In this document: positions 8,615-15,861 of the stretch, piece by piece
How positions within the stretch are numbered: the stretch's first letter is position 1
Layout: each line of letters opens with the position of its first letter
From: Caldilineales bacterium
GTDB lineage: Bacteria > Chloroflexota > Anaerolineae > Caldilineales > Caldilineaceae
DNA length: 52,720 nt
Direction: 5' to 3'
NCBI GenBank assembly: GCA_012271135.1
Contig: JAAXGZ010000005.1
Coordinates: forward strand, 1-52,720
Program-made: the position numbers and the translations under genes
The notes under the pieces: model-generated
What the model was told of the DNA's origin: nothing
Databases searched by the model: none
The model's input: the letters and a program-made list of their open reading frames with translations, nothing else

Positions 8615-9303
8615 TGTCCTGCAGGAGCTTGTTCCTCACGTTCGAGGGTCCGGAAGGGAGTGGCAAGACCACGCAGTCCGCGATGCTGGCCCGACGCCTG
8701 GAAGACGCCGGCCACCCGGTTCTGGCGGTCCGGGAACCGGGCGGCACGGCCGTGGGCGAAGCCTTGCGCGACGTGCTGCTGAACCACCCCGGCCAGCCCT
8801 TGGATGTCCGGGCCGAGACCCTAATCTTCGCCGCGGCCCGGGCCCAGTTGGTCACGGAAGTGCTCAAACCCGCCCTCGACCAAGGCTGCATTGTCCTATG
8901 CGACCGGTTCGCCGACAGCACCCTTGCCTATCAGGGGTTTGGTCACTGCCAGGATCTGTCGTTGCTCAGGCCCATGATCGAATATGCCACCGGCGGCCTG
9001 GAACCGTCCCTGCGCATATTTCTGGACATTCCTCCGGCGGATGGGTTGGCTCGACGCCTGACGGAGGAGCACAAGGATACGCAGTTCCGTGTGGCGGATG
9101 CCGGTACGCGCGAATGGAACCGCATGGACGCCCTGGACCTTTCCTTCCATCAACGCGTTCATGAAGGCTATCTGGAACTGGCCGGGCAGGATCCGGAACG
9201 CTGGCTGACCGTGGATGCCAAAGGGGACCCGGCTGTGGTCCACGCCAGAATTTGGGACGGGATCTCCGTCCTGCTTCCTGATGCGGCGGAGGCGGTCGCA
9301 TGA
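8614..9303 (+). CDS. tmk: Thymidylate kinase
   Basis: 229 residues, the normal length for the family. It phosphorylates dTMP to dTDP in the cytoplasm, an essential step of dTTP synthesis. The P-loop FEGPEGSGKTTQ is near residue 8, the substrate motif CDRFADSTLAYQG near residue 96, and the LID region follows ADGLARRL. The ATG overlaps the stop of the preceding gene (TAATG) and the end overlaps the next start (ATGA). With the preceding ATPase, the following small receptor and gmk it forms a tight nucleotide-metabolism cluster. Confidence 0.97.
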   Translation: MSCRSLFLTFEGPEGSGKTTQSAMLARRLEDAGHPVLAVREPGGTAVGEALRDVLLNHPGQPLDVRAETLIFAAARAQLVTEVLKPALDQGCIVLCDRFADSTLAYQGFGHCQDLSLLRPMIEYATGGLEPSLRIFLDIPPADGLARRLTEEHKDTQFRVADAGTREWNRMDALDLSFHQRVHEGYLELAGQDPERWLTVDAKGDPAVVHARIWDGISVLLPDAAEAVA

Positions 9304-9629
9304 AGATGGTTATGGCCGTGGTGCGCTATCAGGACAGCAGCGCACTGCTCGACTCGATGTCCGGCCAGGGATTCACCGCGACCATTGTCAACTCACGCGG
9401 CGGCTACCTCCACGAAGGCAATGCCACAATCTACTGCGGCGTCGAGGACGAGGACGTCCAGCGCCTCCTTGACTTGGTGCGGGAAACCTGCCAGGCCCGC
9501 ACACGATTTGTCACGCCCCTGCCTCCGGTCATGGAACTGGGCGAGCTGCACCTCCCGGATCCCGTGGAGAAGCAGTTGGGGGGAGCCTCGGTCTTCGTTT
9601 GGTCGATTGACGAGTTCCATCGCTTCTGA
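9300..9629 (+). CDS. Cyclic-di-AMP receptor-like PII-family protein (DarA/PstA type)
   Basis: 109 residues, the expected size of the DUF970 family, whose Gram-positive members (DarA/PstA) are PII-like trimers that bind cyclic di-AMP. Family landmarks are visible: an N-terminal beta strand MAVVRYQDSSALLDSM, the G-F-x-A-T-x-x-x-S-x-G-G-Y segment (GFTATIVNSRGGYLHEGN), and a C-terminal GGASVFVWSIDEFHRF. The start overlaps the tmk stop by four bases (ATGA). The position beside tmk is shared with Firmicutes, where darA also lies downstream of tmk. Ligand binding is inferred from family membership; no di-adenylate cyclase gene is in the window. Confidence 0.85.
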   Translation: MKMVMAVVRYQDSSALLDSMSGQGFTATIVNSRGGYLHEGNATIYCGVEDEDVQRLLDLVRETCQARTRFVTPLPPVMELGELHLPDPVEKQLGGASVFVWSIDEFHRF

Positions 9630-9645
9630 CACCGACACCGATCTT

Positions 9646-9674
9646 TGGGGTCCAGCCCTGCCGAATCCTACAAT
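9646..9674 (+). promoter_or_regulatory. Possible promoter giving a leaderless gmk mRNA
   Basis: TTGGGG (9646-9651), 17 bp, TACAAT (9669-9674). The gmk ATG lies only 7 nt after the -10 box and lacks a ribosome-binding site, so a transcript from here would begin at or next to the start codon. Confidence 0.35.
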
Positions 9675-9681
9675 CACTGTC

Positions 9682-10350
9682 ATGCTGATGCCTGAGGACA
9701 ATGCCGGCAACGAGGTGCAGGAGCAGGATCCGTCTCACATCTACGAGGCGGTCTGCCATCAGCGGCCACTGGTTGTTGTGCTCTCCGGCCCCAGCGGCGT
9801 CGGCAAGGACACCACGCTCAGCGGCCTCAAGAAGCGGATGCCCGGCGCCCATTTCATCGTAACCGCCACCACCCGTCCCATCCGCCCCGGCGAGATCGAC
9901 GGGGTCGACTACCACTTTGTCGACAAGAGTCGGTTCGCCGACATGATCGAACAGGGCGAATTTCTCGAATATGCCAACGTCTATGGCGATTACAAGGGAA
10001 TTCCCAAGGAACAGGTGCAATCGGCCCTGGGCAGGGACCAGGATGTCATCCTGCGTATCGACGTTCAGGGCGCGGAAACTATTCGCAAGCTGATTCCGGA
10101 GGCCATCACCATTTTTTTGACGGCACCGTCCGAGGACGAATTGGTGACCCGCCTGAGGGAGCGCAAGTCGGATCCGCCCGGCCAGTTGAGGATGCGGATT
10201 GCCGAAGCCCGGCAGGAGATGAAGCGCATCAATGAGTTCCAATACGTGGTCGTCAACCGCGACAACCTGCAGGACGTGACCGTGGAACAAGTCTGCAGCA
10301 TCATCCTGGCCGAAAAGGCCCGTTACGATTGGTCTCCGATCGAACTCTGA
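9682..10350 (+). CDS. gmk: Guanylate kinase
   Basis: 222 residues. It phosphorylates GMP to GDP. The P-loop reads LSGPSGVGKDTTL near residue 32, followed by the GMP-binding block TATTRPIRPGEIDGVDYHFV and EFLEYANVYGDYKGIPKEQV, all characteristic of Gmk. Asp replaces the usual Ser/Gly after the P-loop Lys. The start is ATG 9682; the longer open frame reaching back to 9385 overlaps the PII-like gene in another frame and is not protein-like. A second ATG two codons on is also possible. It lies 52 bp after the PII-like gene and probably shares its operon while also having its own promoter. Confidence 0.95.
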   Translation: MLMPEDNAGNEVQEQDPSHIYEAVCHQRPLVVVLSGPSGVGKDTTLSGLKKRMPGAHFIVTATTRPIRPGEIDGVDYHFVDKSRFADMIEQGEFLEYANVYGDYKGIPKEQVQSALGRDQDVILRIDVQGAETIRKLIPEAITIFLTAPSEDELVTRLRERKSDPPGQLRMRIAEARQEMKRINEFQYVVVNRDNLQDVTVEQVCSIILAEKARYDWSPIEL

Positions 10351-10436
10351 TGGCCTGCTGAACCAGGGCTCGGGGCTGCGACCATCCCAACCACAGGCAA
10401 CGACTTCAGCCTGCACCTCGCCATCCGGTAAATCCC

Positions 10437-12122
10437 ATGACCAACACTTCCTCGCGGCGGCGTGCCCTGCCCGCGATCCTGCTCCTTTGCTGCCTGATCG
10501 CCGCCGCGGCGGTTCTGCCCGTCCGCATTCTGGCTCAGGACACCTCGCCGGTAGCACCGGAATCCGCGCGGCTGCCAATGCAGCCGGGCGACATCCATGC
10601 GGTGCAGATGCTGGCAGGGGACGAGGCCGTCTACAAACTCGATGTGGAGCAGGTGGGCCGCTATCGCCTGACAACCGGACTTCTGCCCGTGGCACAGCAG
10701 GTGCAGGTAACGATATCCGCCGGCGGCGGCGACCCGCTCTTCGCCAACCCGTTCACTCCCATTGACCTGACCCTGCGGCCCGGAACCTACGAATTCACCT
10801 TCGCGGCCCTGGACGATGCCACCTTCGACTTCGCAGTCGTGCGGCACCACGGCACCTACTCAGTCAACCCGGCCGTTGTCCGCCACGTTGATCCGGGACA
10901 GCACCTGCCCAGCCAGGGCCTGGACGTGCCCGACCTGCATGCCCAGCTGCGCATACCCGAGCAGGCCGGCCCAACCGAATGGATTCTGCGGCTGGAGGAC
11001 GGTCCGGCGGCCCCGTTCCAACTCCGCCTGCAAGGAGCCGATCTCGACCTGACCGCGGAAGTGCGCACGGAGGCCACACTGAGTTTCTGGTCGGCCGGCG
11101 GCCTGTACGACATGGTGCTGGAACGATCCGAGGGCGGGGTTGCACCCTCCTTCACACTGCTGCAGCCCAGTGCCACCGAACTGACTCCGCTCTACCTGAA
11201 CTCGGTGGCGGAGGGCACGCTGGCACCCAACCGCAAGACCCAGCACTTCCGCCTGACGCTGGACGACGGGGTCGTGGCCAACCTTGCGCTCGACTCGGAC
11301 TTCGGCGGCGATCTGGACCTGTCCGTCCAGCCCCTGTCGGAACCCACCCGGCAGGTGGCGCGCAGCGCCACGCCGCTGTCCACCGAACGAATCGGGGAAC
11401 TGCTGTTGACCCCCGACTCCTACCTGGTGACGGTCACCCGTACGGCCGGTCAGGGACCGGCACGCTTCCGGTTGGAACTGGGGGTGGAGCCGGTCCAAAC
11501 ATTCTTCAGCCATGCCGGAGGGCAGCAGTCCGCCTCGCAGGGCGAGGACGATCCGCTGAACCTGCACGGCTTCCATGTTCCGGCTGCGGGCCAGCAGGTC
11601 ACCCTTGAACTCAAGTCCCCCGCCATCGTGGCTGCCCACGGCCTCGTGTTCGGCCGCCAACGCCAAGTCCGGGACAACATGCTGGCCAGCCCCGTAACCT
11701 TCCTGGCACCGGCGGCCGGGGACTACTACATCGGCGTTGACACGCGATACGGATTTGGCTACTACACCCTGGACATTGGCATTGCCGAACCGCCCGCGCG
11801 ACTGCCGGAGATGGGCGTGGTGGCTAGGGAGATTGAACCGGGCGCGGTCCAGCATTGGCGCTACCCGGTGCCCACGAACGCCAATCTGATCTCCTTCGTC
11901 CTGGTCTCGCTCAGCGATCAGGACCTGGATCTGGAAAGCAACCGGTACGATCCGGACAGCCACGAGCTGCACTATCGGACCTCCTCCATGGATCCGAAGG
12001 TCGAAACCGTCGCATGGTACGATCCCGCGGGCGGCGAAATGCTGGTCACCGTGTCCAGTTTCGGCACCCGGTTGACCGAATACCTGCTGGTCGTGCGCAC
12101 CCAGACGCTGGACGGCCGCTGA
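10437..12122 (+). CDS. Large secreted protein with beta-rich repeats resembling PPC domains
   Basis: 561 residues of unassigned function. The N-terminus is a classic signal peptide (RRRALPAILLLCCLIAAAAV then ILAQ), with no lipobox. The rest is beta-rich and contains repeated units with polar D-x-D-x-x turns and G-x-Y-x-x-x-V strands (DLDLSVQPL, SYLVTVTRT, YYIGVDTRYGFGYYTLDIG, EMLVTVSSFG). This pattern resembles bacterial pre-peptidase C-terminal (PPC) domains, usually accessory modules of secreted enzymes. No catalytic domain is visible, so it may be a surface or binding protein. It begins 86 bp after gmk, and the next gene starts 8 bp after its stop, suggesting one transcript. Confidence 0.75.
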   Translation: MTNTSSRRRALPAILLLCCLIAAAAVLPVRILAQDTSPVAPESARLPMQPGDIHAVQMLAGDEAVYKLDVEQVGRYRLTTGLLPVAQQVQVTISAGGGDPLFANPFTPIDLTLRPGTYEFTFAALDDATFDFAVVRHHGTYSVNPAVVRHVDPGQHLPSQGLDVPDLHAQLRIPEQAGPTEWILRLEDGPAAPFQLRLQGADLDLTAEVRTEATLSFWSAGGLYDMVLERSEGGVAPSFTLLQPSATELTPLYLNSVAEGTLAPNRKTQHFRLTLDDGVVANLALDSDFGGDLDLSVQPLSEPTRQVARSATPLSTERIGELLLTPDSYLVTVTRTAGQGPARFRLELGVEPVQTFFSHAGGQQSASQGEDDPLNLHGFHVPAAGQQVTLELKSPAIVAAHGLVFGRQRQVRDNMLASPVTFLAPAAGDYYIGVDTRYGFGYYTLDIGIAEPPARLPEMGVVAREIEPGAVQHWRYPVPTNANLISFVLVSLSDQDLDLESNRYDPDSHELHYRTSSMDPKVETVAWYDPAGGEMLVTVSSFGTRLTEYLLVVRTQTLDGR

Positions 12123-12130
12123 CCGGCAGC

Positions 12131-12871
12131 ATGCCGCCGAACGGCTATTCCGAACCCATGACAGCCATGCTCGAAGACAAGCGCACAGGCCTCCAGGTTG
12201 CATTCGTGGACGCCGTGGTCGAAAGCGGCCGCGACAGTTCCGTCCATCAGGCGTTGCAGGAGAATCTGCAGGTCTGGTACAGCAGCGGGGCCACCCCCCT
12301 GTGGCTCAATACCTTCCGGAACCGGGGCGACTGCCGCCTGGTCTGCCTGGTGGAAAACTTCACCAGCTTCGAGAGCCTGATGTTGGACCAAATTCGGAGC
12401 GTGGCCGGGGTGCGCGAGACGCGCACGGCCTTCAGTTTCAGCGGTTCGGCCGACCTGGATCTGCTGCTGGACCTTGAAATGGAGGTCCTGCCCCACACTG
12501 AAGCCTGTTCCGCCTTCCTGGAGGTGACGGTGGCACCCGGTCAGGATCGGTCCGTCCAGGAGCGTTGTACGATGCTGCCGGCCGACGATCCCGTGCGCGT
12601 GGTGTGGTCGCTCAATTCCTACAACGGCCAGGCCGACGACCTTTCCCTCCTGTTGCTCGGCTCCCCAGGCGCAGACCTGGCGGAGTTCACCATGCGGCAC
12701 ATTCGGTCCATGGAAGGAGTCGTCGCAACCGAGATGGATCAGATTTGGGACTGGACCTGGATGGCGCAGCCCGACTCGGTGATTGCCCTGTGTGAACACT
12801 TTGCCGCGGAACACATCCTGGAGGATGGCTTCGACGACCTGGATCGGTTCTACGCCGACGTGGATTGGTAG
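12131..12871 (+). CDS. Protein with two AsnC/Lrp-like ligand-binding (RAM) repeats
   Basis: 246 residues. I see two copies of a unit resembling the AsnC/Lrp effector-binding (RAM) fold: SLMLDQIRSVAGVRETRTAF near residues 80-100 and TMRHIRSMEGVVATEMDQIW near 190-210. Each carries the I-x-x-x-x-G-V-x-x-T core. There is no helix-turn-helix, so it is probably not a DNA-binding regulator by itself; a ligand sensor or enzyme-like dimer is possible. ATG 12131 is taken as start; ATG 12158 and ATG 12167 are alternatives. It lies 8 bp after the secreted-protein gene and converges with the Nudix gene. Confidence 0.7.
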   Translation: MPPNGYSEPMTAMLEDKRTGLQVAFVDAVVESGRDSSVHQALQENLQVWYSSGATPLWLNTFRNRGDCRLVCLVENFTSFESLMLDQIRSVAGVRETRTAFSFSGSADLDLLLDLEMEVLPHTEACSAFLEVTVAPGQDRSVQERCTMLPADDPVRVVWSLNSYNGQADDLSLLLLGSPGADLAEFTMRHIRSMEGVVATEMDQIWDWTWMAQPDSVIALCEHFAAEHILEDGFDDLDRFYADVDW

Positions 12872-12920
12872 TAGTGTTCGCGGCGGCCACCGTTGGTTCG
12901 CCGCCCCAACTCGGCCGAAC

Positions 12921-13601
12921 TTAGGCCGCGCCGGGATTGCCGGCGTCGGACAGGCCACGGACTTCGAAGTACCGAGCCGCCTCGGTGTGAACCGCCGCTC
13001 GGAAGCGGCCCCAATCGGCCCAACTGGGTGTCCGCTCCTTCAGGGCACACAGGTCGGCGGCAACCCGATGCAGGTCGCCCGGAGGACACCATGCCCAGCC
13101 CGCGATCTGCTCGGTCTCGTCGACCACCTGCGGCTCCATGCCGCTCGATGCCTGGATTACGAACACGAAGGTGGCGAAGGACAGCTCCTGTTCCAGCCGC
13201 CGATGCCGGAAGCCGTAGGTCAACAGACCGGCGAAGTCTGTGAGGCAACCTGTGCGGAGCCCCGCCGGTCCCTCCTGCACCGCCAAGCCGGTTTCCTCTG
13301 CCACTTCCCGCACAACTCCCGCCACCGGATCTTCTTTCGGTGCCAGTCCCCCGGTAGGCAGCCGATAGGCCTGTTCCGGGTAGTAGCTCTTGGTGTGGAG
13401 CAGAATCCCTGTTCCGGGTTGGCCGCGATAGAGCAGGTAGCAGATTTCCGCGGCTCTACCATCCCGCAGTAAATTCTGGGGATACGCCGTCAGAAACGGA
13501 TCGTCCACTTCCATGGATACATGGCTGTGGCGCGCCTGCGGCCAGCGCGCGCAAAGCCGTCTCCAGTCGGCCGCAAAGAGGAATGACCGGACAGCCGACA
13601 T
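12921..13601 (-). CDS. Nudix hydrolase
   Basis: 226 residues from ATG 13601. A complete Nudix box is present (G-G-L-A-P-K-E then seven residues then REVAEETGL), matching GX5EX7REUXEEXGU. Nudix enzymes hydrolyse nucleoside diphosphates linked to another group using a metal bound by the Glu residues. The box sits in an otherwise ordinary alpha/beta protein and the substrate cannot be predicted. The longer open frame begins inside the preceding permease gene, so the later ATG was preferred. It is the last gene of the peptide ABC operon, 22 bp after the DppC-type permease. An accessory role there is inference. Confidence 0.88.
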   Translation of the reverse strand: MSAVRSFLFAADWRRLCARWPQARHSHVSMEVDDPFLTAYPQNLLRDGRAAEICYLLYRGQPGTGILLHTKSYYPEQAYRLPTGGLAPKEDPVAGVVREVAEETGLAVQEGPAGLRTGCLTDFAGLLTYGFRHRRLEQELSFATFVFVIQASSGMEPQVVDETEQIAGWAWCPPGDLHRVAADLCALKERTPSWADWGRFRAAVHTEAARYFEVRGLSDAGNPGAA

Positions 13602-13623
13602 GCAACAGGCACTCCCTGCAGTG

Positions 13624-14652
13624 CTACCGGTCAACGCGCAGTTGCGGATCAATGGCATCCCGCAGGCCGTCGCCCAGCAGGTAGAGTGCCAGGACCGTCA
13701 GGAAAATCAGGATGCCAGGTGGGAAGATCAGGTGCCAGGCCACACGGTTGCCGGTGGTGGGATCCAGCAGGAAATAGAAGTCCCCGGATTTGGCCAGCAT
13801 GCTGCCCCAGGTGGCCTGCGGCGGCTGGACCCCGAAGCCTAGGAAGCTGAGTACGGATTCCGCCAGTACCAGCGAGCCGATGTCTACCATGATGAGGACG
13901 ATGATCAGCGGGATCGTGTTGGGCAGGATGTGGTACCACATGATGCGCAGCCGGGAGGCACCCAGTGCCCGGGCAGCGGTCGCATAGTCCAGGGTCTTGA
14001 TCTGCAGCACCTGCCCGCGCGTGAACCGCGCCGGACCGATCCAGCCGAAGAACCCCAGAAACAGGGTCAGGAGAATGGCGTTGGGCTTGTAGATGGCAGT
14101 CAGGAGAATCAGGACAAACAGCGTGGGCAACGAACTGAACGTGTTGATCAGCCACAGGATCAGGTCGTCCACGCGGCCTCCCAGAAATCCTGCCAGCATG
14201 CCAATCGTGGTGCCCAAGGCGAAGGCAATGCCGGCCGCACAGAAGGCAATCAGCATACTGACCCGGGCACCATGCAGCAGTCGTACCAGTTGATCCCTAC
14301 CCAGACTGTCCGTGCCCAGCCAGTGGGTAACGCCACCCGACACCTCCAACAGCGAGTCGGCGACTCCGTGATCCAGGCCTACCAGTCGACGCGCCATGGA
14401 CGGAAGCAACGGAGGCTGCAGGGCGGCGTCCAGGTTCGTGCGGTTGGGATTCACGCCCACCAGCAAATCGCCCAGGGGATTGGCCAACAGCGCCAACAGG
14501 CCGATCAGAATGATGAACAGCAACGGACCCATTGTCATTGCATCCGCCCGGATCCGCTCAAGCGTGACGGTGAGGAAGGTTTTGGGTGGCCTGGACGACA
14601 GCGTCGAGCTGACCGCGGCAGGTAAGGGCTGGTCAACCGTTGTGGAAGTCAA
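13624..14652 (-). CDS. Peptide/nickel-type ABC transporter permease, DppC-like
   Basis: 342-residue inner-membrane permease of the Dpp/Opp type. It has an N-terminal cytoplasmic tail, a first membrane segment (PLLFIILIGLLALLANP), a conserved HWLGTDSLGRDQLVRLLHGA block after the periplasmic loop, and further helices containing the EAA-like region ARALGASRLRIMWYHILP. The last segment ends in a GDGLRDAIDPQLR tail, the usual DppC ending. It lies 30 bp after the DppB-type gene, with which it would form the transmembrane pore. Confidence 0.93.
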   Translation of the reverse strand: MTSTTVDQPLPAAVSSTLSSRPPKTFLTVTLERIRADAMTMGPLLFIILIGLLALLANPLGDLLVGVNPNRTNLDAALQPPLLPSMARRLVGLDHGVADSLLEVSGGVTHWLGTDSLGRDQLVRLLHGARVSMLIAFCAAGIAFALGTTIGMLAGFLGGRVDDLILWLINTFSSLPTLFVLILLTAIYKPNAILLTLFLGFFGWIGPARFTRGQVLQIKTLDYATAARALGASRLRIMWYHILPNTIPLIIVLIMVDIGSLVLAESVLSFLGFGVQPPQATWGSMLAKSGDFYFLLDPTTGNRVAWHLIFPPGILIFLTVLALYLLGDGLRDAIDPQLRVDR

Positions 14653-14682
14653 ACCGGGTTCCTCGCTCTGCCACCGGATTCA

Positions 14683-15744
14683 TTACAGTCGAATGCGCGG
14701 ATCAATGGCCGCGTAGAGAATATCGGAGATCAAATAGCCCAGAATTGTCAGGGCGGAGTAGAACATGACTGCTCCCATGATCATGGGGTAGTCCCGCTGC
14801 AGGGCGGAGAACCAAGTCAAGCGTCCCACCCCGGGCCAGGCGAAGATCGTCTCGATTACCAAAGCTCCGCTGATCACGCCCACAATCGCCGGGCCCAGCA
14901 CCGTGGCCAAGGGCAGCATGGCATTGCGCAGCACATGGCGCGTCCACAGGGCAAGCGATCCCAGCCCCTTGGCCCGTGCGGTCCGCAGGTAGTCCTGTGC
15001 AATCACTTCCAATACCTGGGTCCGCACCAGCTTGGTCAGGAACGCCACCCCGCCCAGCGACAACACGAAGGAAGGCAGGATTAGGTGCCGAATGCGGTCC
15101 ACCAGACTGAACTTCATATCCAATGAAATTGTCATGCGGCCGCCGACCGGCAGCCAGCCCAGCAGCACACTGAAAACAAAGATACAGATGAGGCCCATCC
15201 AGAAGTTGGGCACAGCCTGACCAGCTACCGACAACAGCCGGATCCCTTGGTCCTTGGCCGAACCCCGGAACAGGGCACCGAGAAACCCCAGTGGCACGCC
15301 AAACAGAAAGGTAAGGACCAGGACCACAACACCCAGTTCGAACGAGGCCGGCATGCGGCTGCGCAGCATGTCCCAGACCGGCTCCTTGGTGGCCAGGCTG
15401 TAGCCAAGGTCCCAGCGGAGCAACCCGCCACCGCGATCGCAGAAGGTGAAGCCCAGACTGCCGAAGGAGTGGCAGTTTTTGGACATGGGCGCCATGGCGT
15501 CGACCACATCGCCGCCCCGCAGCGAAACGCCCGTGAGCCACTCCACATACTGAATGGGAATCGGTTGATCATGTCCCAGTTGCTGCCGCAACTCATCACG
15601 TACCTCGGCTGTGATCGAAGGGTCGAAGGTGGACATGAGAACATAGTCGCCAGGCGCCACCTTGATCAGCGTGAAACCGAGCAGGCTGATGCCCAACAAG
15701 GTGGGTATGGCCTGCAGAAGGCGTCGGATGATGTATCGGGTCAT
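14683..15744 (-). CDS. Peptide/nickel-type ABC transporter permease, DppB-like
   Basis: 353 residues. It begins MTRYIIRRLLQAIPTLLGIS, the standard DppB start and first helix. A periplasmic loop with PIPIQYVEWLTG is followed by five further hydrophobic segments and the EAA-like loop YLRTARAKGLGSLALWTRHV. The loop is longer than usual and carries a pair of Cys residues (NCHSFGSLGFTFCDRGG). It ends LYAAIDPRIRL, typical of the family. It pairs with the DppC-like subunit and follows the binding-protein gene after a 117-bp gap that contains a hairpin. Confidence 0.93.
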   Translation of the reverse strand: MTRYIIRRLLQAIPTLLGISLLGFTLIKVAPGDYVLMSTFDPSITAEVRDELRQQLGHDQPIPIQYVEWLTGVSLRGGDVVDAMAPMSKNCHSFGSLGFTFCDRGGGLLRWDLGYSLATKEPVWDMLRSRMPASFELGVVVLVLTFLFGVPLGFLGALFRGSAKDQGIRLLSVAGQAVPNFWMGLICIFVFSVLLGWLPVGGRMTISLDMKFSLVDRIRHLILPSFVLSLGGVAFLTKLVRTQVLEVIAQDYLRTARAKGLGSLALWTRHVLRNAMLPLATVLGPAIVGVISGALVIETIFAWPGVGRLTWFSALQRDYPMIMGAVMFYSALTILGYLISDILYAAIDPRIRL

Positions 15745-15781
15745 GTCGCGGACCGTTGCAAACCGGGGTCCGTGGTACCGA

Positions 15782-15819
15782 CGGCCGGGCTGCTCCCCGG
15801 TAGAAAGTCAGCCCAGCCG
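15782..15819 (-). promoter_or_regulatory. Intercistronic hairpin between binding-protein and permease genes
   Basis: A 10-bp stem with one G-U pair (15782-15791 with 15810-15819) lies just after the binding-protein stop and lacks a T-run. Such hairpins in ABC operons commonly stabilise the upstream mRNA so that binding protein exceeds permease; that role is inferred here. Confidence 0.45.
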
Positions 15820-15861
15820 CGCTCAACAAATCAAAACGTAATATCGACAGTCAGGCAAGAC

